Below are positions 25,695-35,265 of a stretch of DNA of 57,021 bases, in pieces. The DNA is taken from NCBI GenBank assembly GCA_963780865.1, contig CAWADT010000021.1:1-57021 (forward strand), read 5' to 3'. Position 1 is the stretch's first letter. Each line of letters opens with the position of its first letter. The notes beneath the pieces are model-generated. The model was given only the letters and a program-made list of their open reading frames with translations. It did not search any database and had not been told where the DNA came from. Source of the stretch: FEN-1073 sp963780865. GTDB taxonomy: Bacteria; Chloroflexota; Anaerolineae; Anaerolineales; RBG-16-64-43. The translations under genes were made by a program, and so were the position numbers.

Positions 25695-27445
25695 AATTGC
25701 GCGCTGCGATCGGCCGATGGCTGGATCAATATGATCTCCTTCTCTATTTAGCCTTATTCCTGGCGGCGCTCCTCTTCCGGCTCGGTACGCTAGCCGCACC
25801 GCCGCTGAATGAAAAGGAAGCGCTCCAGGCCTGGGGCGCCTTGCACCTGCTGCGCGGACAACCCGCCGGCGGAAACAGCGCTTTGTTCGCTTCGCTGACG
25901 GCTGGGATTTTATTCATCGCCGGGCCGTCGCACTGGGCGCCGCGGATTGTTCCGGCGCTGGCCGGTTCGCTCACAGTCTTCCTGCCGCTCCTGTTCCGAT
26001 CCAGCCGCGGCAAGCTTGAATCCGCCCTGGCGGCGATCCTGATCGCGCTCTCCCCGTCGCTGGGAATAGTCTCCACGCTGGCCGGCGGCGCCGCGGTGGG
26101 GTTGATCGCGGCGGCCGTTTGCATTTTCTTTCTTCGCGGCGCGCCCTCCCGCCCATTGCCCGGCGGCATCCTCCTGGGGCTGGCCGTCGCGGCGGGAACG
26201 GTCGGTTGGAGCGGACTGGCGATCGCGTTGATTGTCCTTGGCGCGGATTGGTTTTGGCGCCGGCGGCGCGAAGCGCAGAACGATCGGGGCGCGGCCGATC
26301 CGTTTTGGGAATCACTGATTCAAATTTTCCGATCGCCCGCCGGGCTGGCGGGTCTGGCGCTCGGAATCGCGGCGGGTAGCACGGGAATGTTTTTCTTCCC
26401 GCGCGGCGCGGCCATTCTGGCGACGGGATGGACGGATTGGTTTGCGGCCTTTTTCTCCGGGTGGCCCAAGCTCGGTGAATTCGTCCTGTTGCTCATCGCC
26501 TACGAGCCGATGGCGCTGGTCTTCGGAATTGCCGGGCTGGTTCTCCTTCGACGGACCCAATTTTCCGCGGAGGACCGATACCTTGCGATGTTCGCCGGGG
26601 TCGCCTCCATCTGGGTGCTCGTCCGGCCGGCGGCGTTTCCGGCCGACGCGCTGTGGGTGATCCTGCCTTTGCTGTTATTGGGCGCACGCGCGTTGCGCGC
26701 GGCGCTGGAATCTCCCGTGGTGGAGGAACGACCGGGGTTCATCGCGATCCAGGTCTGCCTGATCAGTCTCCTGATAATATTTTCCGGTTTGAGTTTGACC
26801 GCCTTCGCGGCGACGGGCCAGTGGTGGCAGCCGCTCCTGGCCGCGGCGGGGATCCTTGTGACATTCCTGGTTGGACCGATCCTTTCCGAAAATTGGCGGG
26901 AGGCCGTGGTCCCCTCCATGGTGGGAATGGCTTGCGCCTGGTTTCTGGTTTTCTCGCTGGTCCAGGCGGGCACGGGGTGGAATGCCACCCATGGGCGCCG
27001 CGAATCGGCCAACGAGTTATGGTGGGCCGATACCGTCCCGATCGACATCCTCCGGTTGCACCAAACCATGGATCAAATCTCGGAGTGGCAGACCGGAGAG
27101 CCGGGAGAGTTGGCGGCGGTGATCGAAGGGTCGGAGGATACCGCGCTGGGTTGGGAATTGTTGGCCTACCGGGCGGCGGAATACACGGCCGCGCCGGACT
27201 TGCTGGCAACTCCCGCGATGCTCGTCGCCCCGCGCGTCTTGCAGGGGAATGGGGTGGTTCCGCTGAAGTTGACCGCCGCCTATCGCGGGCAGGGATTTGG
27301 CAGCATCGAACAGCGCAGCTGGTCCGGGCTGCCGCCGGATCTCATCGGCTGGTTGCTGTATCGCCGGGGCCCGGTGCTAACGGGGCAGATGATCCTCTGG
27401 ACGCGGGTGGATATTTTGACTCCCGACGCGGGAAGCGGGACATGA
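25691..27445 (+). CDS. GT-C-like membrane protein of the YYY cluster
   Basis: 584 residues, about twelve hydrophobic segments followed by a soluble ~140-residue tail. The first loop after helix one, APPLNEKEALQAWGALHLL, sits where GT39 enzymes keep acidic residues. The position beside YYY genes suggests the TIGR03663/Agl23-like group known to accompany YYY proteins in Chloroflexus and archaea, but the match is from context and architecture only. Its ATG overlaps the stop of the preceding gene (ATGA), and its own stop overlaps the cmk start, so translation of the three is probably coupled. Confidence 0.65.
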   Translation: MKLRAAIGRWLDQYDLLLYLALFLAALLFRLGTLAAPPLNEKEALQAWGALHLLRGQPAGGNSALFASLTAGILFIAGPSHWAPRIVPALAGSLTVFLPLLFRSSRGKLESALAAILIALSPSLGIVSTLAGGAAVGLIAAAVCIFFLRGAPSRPLPGGILLGLAVAAGTVGWSGLAIALIVLGADWFWRRRREAQNDRGAADPFWESLIQIFRSPAGLAGLALGIAAGSTGMFFFPRGAAILATGWTDWFAAFFSGWPKLGEFVLLLIAYEPMALVFGIAGLVLLRRTQFSAEDRYLAMFAGVASIWVLVRPAAFPADALWVILPLLLLGARALRAALESPVVEERPGFIAIQVCLISLLIIFSGLSLTAFAATGQWWQPLLAAAGILVTFLVGPILSENWREAVVPSMVGMACAWFLVFSLVQAGTGWNATHGRRESANELWWADTVPIDILRLHQTMDQISEWQTGEPGELAAVIEGSEDTALGWELLAYRAAEYTAAPDLLATPAMLVAPRVLQGNGVVPLKLTAAYRGQGFGSIEQRSWSGLPPDLIGWLLYRRGPVLTGQMILWTRVDILTPDAGSGT

Positions 27446-28125
27446 AAGCGGAAGCGGCGGGGATCATCGCGCTGGATGGACCAGCTGCGTCCGGCAAGAC
27501 CACCATCGGCCGCAAGCTGGCCGCTCATTTGGGATATCTTTTTTTCGATACGGGTGTGATGTACCGGGCGGTGGCGCTCGCCGCGTATCAAACCGGTGCG
27601 GATCCGGCCGACGAAGCGGCGGTATCCGAATTGGCGGAACAAATCGCCATCGACGTTCAACCCGCCACGGACGAGGACGGGCGGACCAGCACGGTCTTGC
27701 TGGATGGGGACGACGTCTCCTGGGCGATCCGCGAGCCGGTGGTGGACGCCTCGGTCTCCATCGTCTCAGCCTTCGCCAGAGTGCGCGCGGCGATGGTTGC
27801 TCAACAGCGGCGGATCGGGCTGCGCGGCAAGGTCGTGATGGTCGGGCGCGACGTCGGCACGGTGGTCCTGCCGGAGGCGGATCTTAAAATATATCTGGAT
27901 GCGTCGCTTGAGGAGCGCGCCCGGCGGCGATATGCCGAGCTGGAATCGCGCGGGGGGCAGCAGACGCTGCAGGAAGTGCAAACGGGCCTTGCCCGAAGGG
28001 ACGAGGTGGATTCCGGGCGCGACCTTTCGCCGCTGCGCCCGGCCGAGGATGCCATGGTCATCGATACCACGGCGATGACGCCGGAAGAAATCCTTCGCAA
28101 AGTGGAATCCTTGCTTGGAGAGTAG
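27442..28125 (+). CDS. cmk: Cytidylate kinase
   Basis: Phosphorylates CMP and dCMP with ATP in nucleotide salvage and synthesis. 227 residues from the ATG at 27442, which overlaps the preceding stop codon (ATGA). P-loop GPAASGKTT at residues 13-21, then FFDTGVMYRAVAL, DVSWAIREPVVDASVSIVSA, VMVGRDVGTVV and the lid region ARRRYAELESRG, all typical. The same frame is open further upstream through the previous gene, but that part has no family similarity. Last gene of the coupled set. Confidence 0.95.
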   Translation: MKAEAAGIIALDGPAASGKTTIGRKLAAHLGYLFFDTGVMYRAVALAAYQTGADPADEAAVSELAEQIAIDVQPATDEDGRTSTVLLDGDDVSWAIREPVVDASVSIVSAFARVRAAMVAQQRRIGLRGKVVMVGRDVGTVVLPEADLKIYLDASLEERARRRYAELESRGGQQTLQEVQTGLARRDEVDSGRDLSPLRPAEDAMVIDTTAMTPEEILRKVESLLGE

Positions 28126-28315
28126 CTTTCTGCATGCGGATGGGGGATTGCGTATTTCCATAATAGATATAAGTTCGAGGGTACAGAACCCCATTCGCCT
28201 CTTTTTATTGCTTGAAAAGATGTTACGGGATTGCCACGTCCCGGTAACCCGTTTTCCAAATTTCCCGGGTACACTATTAACATAGGAATTCGATTTTTTC
28301 GCCTTGAGGAATACC

Positions 28316-30445
28316 ATGACTCTTCGACGGCGTACAATAATTAAGCTCTTCCTGGCTGGCTTGATCCTATCGATTAGTACACTGGGTTGCAGCGCGGTTC
28401 CCGAAAGGCCGACGGTTTTCCCGGCGATTACCTCTACCCTGCAAATGGAGCCTGGAACCGCAGTTTGGACGCGGACGACGCCTACGAAGCAACTGATAGC
28501 GAGACCGACGCGGACGAAGACAATTCTTCCCAGCGCATCCTTCACGTCCACGGCAATGGAGCAGACTTCAACCAAATCGATCGTGCTTCCCGGTTTCGTC
28601 CCGCAAGGCGCGCGGGCGAGGCTGGGCCGGGGGACAGTCAACCGGATTGCCGTTTCGCCGGACGGGAAAACCTTCGTTGTGGCGGCAGCCACTGGGCTGT
28701 TTTTCTACGATCTAGCGACCTTCCAGGCGATCCGGAGCATCCCCACGAACATAGCGATGACCGATGTTTCCTTTTCCTCCGATGGATCTACCCTGGCTTC
28801 CCTGTCCAAGCGTGTGACTCCCATTACCACTACCTCCAGCCGGGTTAATTACGATTCCATCTACATATGGGATGCAATGAGTGGACAACTCCGGCAGGAA
28901 ATTTCCATCTCTGAGACTTGTGCCGATCATTTGGAAATTGCTTTCTCGCCGGATGGAAAAACCCTCGCCGTAGGGCAAGGCCAGACTTCCTCCCGGCCCG
29001 GCGCGGTAGATATCTGGGATCTGGCCAGTGGAAAACTTCAACGCACTGTACAGGACGAGGAAATCCTCAGCGCCGACAGCATGGCCTTTTCCTCCGACGG
29101 GAAAATATTGGCTGTCGGATTCTGGCATGGCAACATTGTTCTTTGGAATGACGGAACCGGAGAACTTATCAATAAAATTAAAGACATCGCTTCGGGTTTG
29201 GATATTCTTGCTCTGTCACCAAATGGCGGCCTTCTCGCCGTCGGGAAAGGGAATTCCGTGAATATTCTTGATACCACCGGAGCAATCCGCTTTCAAGGTT
29301 TGGAAGGTCTGTCGGGGAAGATAACCGTTCTACTGTTCTCGCCAGACGGAAAAGAGTTAATGGCAGGCGATACTCAGGGAAATGTGGTTCAATGGGATTC
29401 GAACAGCGGTCACCCCATTCATGCGATAAATAAATTCGGGGAAGCAGTGCGAGCTTTGGCATTTTCTCCAAACGGGAAAACCCTTATGGCTGGATTGGCG
29501 GGTTCCATCCATGTGTGGAATTCCATTGACGGACAATCTCTTCGTACGATTAATTATCCCTTTTCCAAATGGATGGACGCCCGCTATTCGTCGGATGGCA
29601 GCGAACTTGGTCTCCACATGGACGGAAAGGTGGAATGGGTGAATCCATCGACATCTTCAGAATTGGCTTCAAGCAATATTCCCACGGACACGGTGCTCTC
29701 CCCGGATTATCAGATGTATGCCTACGCTTCAGCCCAAAAAACAATTATTATTGCGGACTCCCGCAATGGCAAAACCATCTTTTCACTGGACCGACCGGTA
29801 TATTTGGACAACCACTGAAATCAATATTTCTTTCTATCGCCCGATGGAAATACTGCCGCAACAGTACACTGGAATAGCGATTTGGCCGGTGTCGACTTCG
29901 CCGAATTCTGGGATCTTGCCAGCGGTAAATTGGTTAATAAACTTAAAATTGGAAGTTACGGATCATCCGATCCGTGGTATTTAACTTTCTCTCCGGACGG
30001 AGAGCGGGTAGCCCTCGGTGTGTTCGATTGGGAATACGGAATGTCCGCGGACGTATTTGATATTGCGAGTGGCAAGAGATTCCCTACCGTTATAAACCGA
30101 GGGGATTACATTCTGGCTTTTTCGCCCGCCGGGAACGGCATCTTTTCCTACTGCGAAGCTGTCTCTTCATTTTGTCTCGCGGATGGAAAAAGCGGGGAAA
30201 CCATCCTGGAATTCGACGTCCCCGAATCGGGAATTAACAATGCCGTAACATTTTCTACGGATGGAAAACTGTTGGCGGCCGGTTCGGAAAATGGGACGGT
30301 CTATGTATGGGATGCGAACACCGGAGCCCTGGTTCACACATTTCAAGGTCATACCGAACGAATTACTTTTCTGTCTTTTTCACCGGATAAGAAAACGCTC
30401 GCCAGCTCATCCGAGGATGGAACCGTGGTAATGTGGAACGCATAG
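28316..30445 (+). pseudogene. WD40-repeat lipoprotein interrupted by an in-frame TGA
   Basis: Starts MTLRRRTIIK with a hydrophobic segment and a lipobox-like STLGC, so it is probably an exported lipoprotein; GAGG lies before the ATG. A Thr/Pro-rich linker (about 30-95) leads to a beta-propeller of WD40-type repeats with recurring FSPDGKTLA and IWD/VWN endings. Codon 501 (29816-29818) is TGA, yet the same frame stays open afterwards to 30445 and continues the repeats: LSPDGNTAATVHW, then three to four more blades ending DGTVVMWNA. Full length would be 709 residues. TGG (Trp) in place of TGA is one base away. Could be a nonsense mutation, an assembly error, or two separate polypeptides if re-initiated near 29882. 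G+C is lower than in neighbouring genes. Confidence 0.8.
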
Positions 30446-30552
30446 ATTGGGGCTTTCGGCTGAGGTAAATTAATGATTATTGAGAATAACCGGAAACCTC
30501 TTCACTCAGCGGGAAATTTGCCTACAATAGCATCAGAGGTAAAATTAAATTC

Positions 30553-31263
30553 ATGAATGCCAAGCCACCCTATCTCCATTCCCGCTGGGAGCCGGTCCGC
30601 CGTTCGCTGCGATTCCTAATGCGCTACGTCGGTTTCCGCTACCTGGCCAAGATCAATTCCGTCGAGGGCGCGGAGATGGTGCCCGCAAAGGGGCCCGGGA
30701 TCATCATGTTCAACCACATCGCTTTCATCGACGGCATCGCCATTCTCAACGCGCTTAAGCGCAACGCGGTTCCGCTGGTGAAGGACGAAGCCGATGCGAT
30801 CCCATTTTGGGGAATCTTCCCCGCGCTGTGGGGAGCCATCCCCATCCGGCGCGGCGAGGTGGACCGGCAGGCGTTGGAACAAGCCCTCGCAGTTTTAAAT
30901 TCCGGGGAGCTGCTGCTGATCGCGCCGGAAGGCCACCGCAGCCCGGCGTTGATCGAGGGCAAAGAGGGGCTGGCCTATATCGCCGCGCGCACCCAGGCGC
31001 CGATCATTCCCGCAGTCATCGACGGCAGCGAGGGATTTCCCTCCCTCGACCCCAAACGCTGGTCGCTGCCCGGCGCGCGCATCCGCTTCGGCAGGCCGTT
31101 CCGCTTCCGATTCCCCCGCGGCCGGATTCCACGCGAGTGGCTGCGGAAGATGACGGACGAAGCGATGTACCGCCTGGCCTCGCTCCTGCCGCCCGCGCGC
31201 CGCGGCGTGTATGGCGACCTTCGCAACGCTACGACCGAGACGATTGAATTCCTCACCCCGTGA
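30553..31263 (+). CDS. plsC: 1-acyl-sn-glycerol-3-phosphate acyltransferase family protein
   Basis: 236 residues. Acyltransferase of the PlsC superfamily, which makes phosphatidic acid from lysophosphatidic acid at the membrane. Motif I is NHIAFID (NHxxxxD form, about residues 55-61), motif II is around GAIPIRRGEVDR, motif III is IAPEGHRSP and motif IV IIPAVIDG. No clear membrane segment, but the N-terminal helix is basic. AGAGG precedes the ATG by 12 bases and a TACAAT box lies at 30523. Its stop overlaps the GTG start of the next gene. Confidence 0.85.
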   Translation: MNAKPPYLHSRWEPVRRSLRFLMRYVGFRYLAKINSVEGAEMVPAKGPGIIMFNHIAFIDGIAILNALKRNAVPLVKDEADAIPFWGIFPALWGAIPIRRGEVDRQALEQALAVLNSGELLLIAPEGHRSPALIEGKEGLAYIAARTQAPIIPAVIDGSEGFPSLDPKRWSLPGARIRFGRPFRFRFPRGRIPREWLRKMTDEAMYRLASLLPPARRGVYGDLRNATTETIEFLTP

Positions 31264-32627
31264 GCGTAAATCGCCAGCCGCCGAACGCCGCCGGGGGGCT
31301 GATCTCGGCCGTGAAGCGGGGAAGCCTCGCGGCGAAGATCGGAGTCCGCCCGGGCGATCAACTCCTCGAAGTCAACGGTCATCCGGTCGAGGACGTCGTC
31401 GACGTGCAGTATTATGCCGCCGATGACGTCGTTTCCCTCGAGTGGAAACGCGGCGGCCGGGTGCTGACGGGCGAGGGCAGGCGGACCGCGCGCTCACCCC
31501 TCGGCCTGGATTTCGTTCACCCCACTTTCGACACCGACATCCGCCGCTGCAACAACCGCTGCCCGTTCTGTTTTGTGGTCCAGATGCCGCCGGGCATGCG
31601 CCGCACGCTGCACATCAAGGACGATGATTACCGCTATTCCTTCCTGTACGGCCATTTCGTCACGATGACCAATCTCTCCACCCGCGATTGGGACCGGATC
31701 GCCGAGCAGCATCTTTCTCCGCTCTACGTTTCGGTCCACGCCACCGAGCCGGACGTGCGCGCGCGAGTCCTAGGCAACCCGAATCCGGGCGACGTCCTCG
31801 AACGGTTGCAATTCCTCGCCGGACACGGCATCGAAGTTCATACTCAGGCGGTGATTTCTCCGGGTTTGAACGACGGCCGGCATCTCGATCGCACGCTCGA
31901 AAACCTGTCGGAATTGTTCCCCGCGGTCCGGTCCTGTTCGGTCGTCCCGGTCGGGGTGACGCGGTATCAAAAGAATGGCATCCACCCGTTCGAGCCCTCG
32001 GCGATGAAGCCTGTGATCCGGCAGGTGGAAGCGGCGCAGCAGGATTTTCTCCGCCGGATGGGATCGCGCTTTGCGTTTCTCACCGACGAATGGTATCTGG
32101 CCGCCGGCCTTCCGGTACCGCCGCTGGAATCCTACGAGGAAATTGACCTGCGCGAAAACGGTCTGGGGCTGACGAGGGATTTTCTGGAGGAGTGGAACAC
32201 GGCAAGGGAGAGGCTTCCCAAAATAAAAAAGGATTATAAAAAATCCGGTGCTACCCTGGTCACCGGCACCTTATTTAAAAAAACCCTGGAAACGGTTGCG
32301 GAAGAGTTTTCCAGCCTGACCGGAATTCCGTTGCGCGTTGTGGCCGTGGAAAATCGTTGTTTCGGGCGGACAGTCACAGTGGCCGGATTGCTTACCGCGC
32401 GCGACGTGATCGATTCGCTCGCGGGGAGAAAGGACACCGGCCCGGTTCTGCTGCCTCAGGTGATGTTCTGCCATCCCGGGACGATCGCCTTGGACGATCT
32501 CTCCCCGCTGGATGTGGCCAGGGCGGTCGGCGCGAAGGTTTATCTTGTGGACACGATGGGCGGAGTGGCGGATTCTCTTTCCGGAAAAATCCCCCTGCGG
32601 TTCGAACCGCGGCGCTCTCGAAGATAA
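31260..32627 (+). CDS. DUF512 / TIGR03279-type protein with PDZ and radical-SAM-like Cys cluster
   Basis: 455 residues. An N-terminal PDZ-like domain (about 12-60, ISAVKRGSLAAKIGVRPGDQLLEVNG) is followed by CNNRCPFCFV near residue 95, a Cys cluster (CxxxCxxC) that should hold an iron-sulfur centre, then a TIM-barrel-like part with LYVSVHATEPDVR and QAVISPGLNDG, and the DUF512 domain from about 290 (FLTDEWYLAAG, VTGTLFKKTL, LLPQVMFCHPG). This order defines the TIGR03279 putative Fe-S oxidoreductase group known from cyanobacteria and Gram-positives. Reaction unknown. GTG at 31260 overlaps the preceding TGA, indicating coupled translation with plsC. Confidence 0.85.
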   Translation: MSVNRQPPNAAGGLISAVKRGSLAAKIGVRPGDQLLEVNGHPVEDVVDVQYYAADDVVSLEWKRGGRVLTGEGRRTARSPLGLDFVHPTFDTDIRRCNNRCPFCFVVQMPPGMRRTLHIKDDDYRYSFLYGHFVTMTNLSTRDWDRIAEQHLSPLYVSVHATEPDVRARVLGNPNPGDVLERLQFLAGHGIEVHTQAVISPGLNDGRHLDRTLENLSELFPAVRSCSVVPVGVTRYQKNGIHPFEPSAMKPVIRQVEAAQQDFLRRMGSRFAFLTDEWYLAAGLPVPPLESYEEIDLRENGLGLTRDFLEEWNTARERLPKIKKDYKKSGATLVTGTLFKKTLETVAEEFSSLTGIPLRVVAVENRCFGRTVTVAGLLTARDVIDSLAGRKDTGPVLLPQVMFCHPGTIALDDLSPLDVARAVGAKVYLVDTMGGVADSLSGKIPLRFEPRRSRR

Positions 32628-32648
32628 AAAAATCCCCCGGTGGGGGGA
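32626..32648 (-). terminator. Rho-independent terminator of the histidine-kinase gene
   Basis: On the minus strand a six-base stem (TCCCCC/GGGGGA, 32648-32633) is followed by seven T. It lies 11 bases beyond the kinase stop and overlaps the stop codon of the convergent DUF512 gene. Confidence 0.8.
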
Positions 32649-32659
32649 GGATCAAAGGC

Positions 32660-33940
32660 TTATCGCTTGCCGTTGCCCATCAATTGCCCGGTGGATCGCG
32701 TGGGGGGAATGACCGGCAGGCAGACGGTGAAGGTGGAACCCTGACCGACCTGGCTCTGAACCTTCAGCCTCCCGTGATGACTCTCGACAATATATTTTGA
32801 AATATATAATCCCAAGCCGGTGCCCCGCGCGAGGCCCGTTCCTTCCTGTGACCGAAAGAATCTCTCGAACAGGTGCGGCAGGCCTTCGTCCGGGATTCCC
32901 TTGCCGGTGTCTGAGATCGCGATGCAGACCGTATCCTGATTATCTTCCCCCTCGTAATAGGCCCGCAGGGAAATTTCCCCGTTGGGACAGTTGTATTTCA
33001 CCGCGTTGTTGAGCAAATTCAAGAGGACCTGCTTAATCTTCGCCCGGTCGGCGGTGAGATCCAGCGGATCGCGGATCATTTCCTGGCGGAAGAGCAACCC
33101 CTGGGCATGCACCAGGGGAGAGATGATTTCCACGCATTCAGACACGAGCGCCGCGGCGGAAAACCGTTCGAGCTGCAATCGCGCCCGCCCGGATTCCAGC
33201 CGCGCCAGATCCAGATAATCGTCCGTCAATTCGTTGAGACGGGAAATTTCCTGCCGGAAAGTGGAGAGGACCGAATGGCGCTGGGATTCGCTGAGGTCCT
33301 GACGATCCAACAGGGCCGAGGCCGTCGCCAGAGCGGCCAGGGGTGTGCGGATTTCGTGCACCAATTCGGCGATCAGGTCGCTTTGGCGGAACAGCCGCAG
33401 ATTGTCCATGACGGCCGCGGCCTGTCCGGCCAGGGCTTCCAAGGCGGAAAAATCCTCCGGTTCGAAATCTTCATGGGATTTATTGATCGCTTCGAGCACT
33501 CCGACCGAATTGCCTTTGGATTTAAGCGGGACGCCGAGGATGGATCTCGGATGGATCGGCGCAAAGACCGTGAATTCGGTGTAGGCGCTCTTGGGCTGTC
33601 CGGCGGAGGAACCGATGAGAAGCGGCGATCCGGATGCTAAAACCCGTCCGGCCAGGCTGCCGCCCTTGGGAATGGATTGGCCCTGAAACAATGTGGGATC
33701 GAGGTTGGTGGCCGATGCGATCTGGAGTTCGCCGCTGGCCGGATCCACGAGCATCAGAACGGCCGCCTCACATTCCATGAGCGAGAGGGTGCCGTCGATG
33801 ACTTGCGAATAGATATCCTCCATCTGAACGGTGGAGGAGAGGTGGTGGATGAGCTCGAGCAGCTTCGCGTAGCGCCGCAGCAGCGTGGGGTAATTGCGGA
33901 TGGCGGTGTCGGGGCCGGAGGAGGATTTTTCGGAAGGCAT
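32660..33940 (-). CDS. GAF-domain sensor histidine kinase
   Basis: 426 residues, no membrane segment, so a cytoplasmic sensor. A GAF domain (about 35-180, with CEAAVLMLVDPASGELQI and SILGVPLKSKGNSVGVLEAIN) precedes the HisKA helix with phospho-acceptor His195 in ELVHEIRTPLAAL. The ATP-binding domain has N box QVLLNLLNNAVKY, G1 ISDTGKGIP, F box LFERFFR and G2 GTGLGLYISK. It follows the response-regulator gene by 24 bases in the same direction, so the two very likely form a pair. Ligand unknown. Confidence 0.92.
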   Translation of the reverse strand: MPSEKSSSGPDTAIRNYPTLLRRYAKLLELIHHLSSTVQMEDIYSQVIDGTLSLMECEAAVLMLVDPASGELQIASATNLDPTLFQGQSIPKGGSLAGRVLASGSPLLIGSSAGQPKSAYTEFTVFAPIHPRSILGVPLKSKGNSVGVLEAINKSHEDFEPEDFSALEALAGQAAAVMDNLRLFRQSDLIAELVHEIRTPLAALATASALLDRQDLSESQRHSVLSTFRQEISRLNELTDDYLDLARLESGRARLQLERFSAAALVSECVEIISPLVHAQGLLFRQEMIRDPLDLTADRAKIKQVLLNLLNNAVKYNCPNGEISLRAYYEGEDNQDTVCIAISDTGKGIPDEGLPHLFERFFRSQEGTGLARGTGLGLYISKYIVESHHGRLKVQSQVGQGSTFTVCLPVIPPTRSTGQLMGNGKR

Positions 33941-33964
33941 ACGATGCGCCGGGAGATCCGCGGC

Positions 33965-35113
33965 TCAGGCTCGGACTTTGGACATGATGCGATCGGTGAC
34001 TTGCCGGATCTGATCGGAGACCATCGCATTCGGGTCGCGGACGACGATCGGTACGCCGCTTTCGGCCGATTGATAGGCGAGTTCGGGCGCGGGGGTGATC
34101 ATGCCGATCACCGGTTGGCCGAGAATTTCTTCGATTTTGGCGCGCGCCATTTGGAGGCTGGAGCGTTCGCGGTTCACCAGGATGAAATCAATCTTGGACT
34201 GCGCCAGGCCGAGGGTCTGCAGATCGGTTACCAGCGCCTTGGCCATCGTAATCGTGTGGCGCATCGGCTCCACCAGTATCACCACGTGGTCGGAGGCCAT
34301 CAGGAGTTTGGCGGTGATTTCGGTCAGCCCGTTGCCTATGTCGATTAGCAGGTTTTGGGTCATCGCCGCCAGGAGGCGCGCAATTGCCTCGATCCGCGCC
34401 GCTTGTTGGATTAAAGCAAAGTCGTGCGGTTCGAACGAACTGAGCAGCGACCGCAGCCCGGATGGGTGGCTGACGATTTCTTTTTCCACCATCGCGGTGG
34501 TAATGGTCTCGGGATTGTTCTGCATCAACGCCGTCAGACCGGAAGGTTTGTTGATTCCCAGCAGCGCGCCGGAGATCCCCAACCCCGGACGGAGTTCCAG
34601 CAGGATCACGTCCTGTTTGCGGCTTGCCATGGTGATTGCGATGTTTACCGCCAGCGTGCTGGTGCCGAGGCCGCCCTTGGCGCCGATCAGGCAGACGATG
34701 TTCGCTTTTTTCGCGGGGGCGGCGCCGGCGGCCGTGGTTACCCGGCTTCGGCCGAGAAGCGCCTTGACGTGGGCCAGCAGTTCCGCAGGGTGGGTCGGTT
34801 TGGGGAGGTAATCGTCCGCGCCGGCCTCGAATCCCTGCACTTTGTCGTCCACCTGGGTTTTTGCGGTGAACATCAGAATTGGGGTGGACGCGAAGGCGGG
34901 ATCGGAGCGAACCCGGCGGCACACTTCGAAACCGTCGATGTCGGGCATCATCACGTCCAAAAGGATGAGGTCCGGTTTCTCGGCGGGAACTTTCGAGAGC
35001 GCCTGGGTGCCGTTGATGGCCGCAATGATGGTATACCCCTGCCGTTGCAGCATCATCCCGACCAGTTTCAGGGTGTCAAGATCGTCATCGACGACGAGAA
35101 TTTTTTCCGCCAT
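33965..35113 (-). CDS. Response regulator fused to a ParA/MinD-type ATPase (CpaE/TadZ-like)
   Basis: 382 residues from ATG 35113, with GGGAG upstream. The receiver domain (1-120) has ILVVDDDLDT, phospho-acceptor Asp53 in LILLDVMMPDIDG, MFTAKT and Lys105. After a short linker (121-136) an ATPase domain starts IVCLIGAKGGLGTSTLAVNIA, the deviant Walker A of MinD/ParA proteins, followed by LLIDIGNGLTEIT and ILVEPMRHTITMAKAL. The usual catalytic Asp of switch I is replaced by LELRPGLG. The layout matches CpaE/TadZ, which places secretion or pilus machinery, but no tad/cpa gene is in the window. It probably takes phosphate from the kinase encoded just downstream. Confidence 0.88.
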   Translation of the reverse strand: MAEKILVVDDDLDTLKLVGMMLQRQGYTIIAAINGTQALSKVPAEKPDLILLDVMMPDIDGFEVCRRVRSDPAFASTPILMFTAKTQVDDKVQGFEAGADDYLPKPTHPAELLAHVKALLGRSRVTTAAGAAPAKKANIVCLIGAKGGLGTSTLAVNIAITMASRKQDVILLELRPGLGISGALLGINKPSGLTALMQNNPETITTAMVEKEIVSHPSGLRSLLSSFEPHDFALIQQAARIEAIARLLAAMTQNLLIDIGNGLTEITAKLLMASDHVVILVEPMRHTITMAKALVTDLQTLGLAQSKIDFILVNRERSSLQMARAKIEEILGQPVIGMITPAPELAYQSAESGVPIVVRDPNAMVSDQIRQVTDRIMSKVRA

Positions 35114-35214
35114 ACGATTCGGTCTCCCAAGATTAATCTTTAGAAGTGTACTATCTTTATTCTTGTCAGACAAGTCCCGCGGATCGCAACCGCCCGGAAG
35201 ATCGTTCCTGCAAT

Positions 35215-35220
35215 ATAATC
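35215..35220 (+). promoter_or_regulatory. -10 box before the large sensor kinase
   Basis: A perfect TATAAT 45 bases before the chosen start at 35266. No convincing -35 box is seen. The box lies between divergent regulator genes, and it argues against the upstream in-frame ATG at 35221, which would leave almost no leader. Confidence 0.45.
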
Positions 35221-35265
35221 ATGCCTGATGGGAAAACTTTCCGCGCCGGGCAACGGGGATACTTC

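Noticed and set aside
26653..27441. Upstream open extension of the cmk frame
   Set aside because: It overlaps the GT-C-like gene in another frame and lacks kinase similarity; the P-loop sits at the right distance from ATG 27442.
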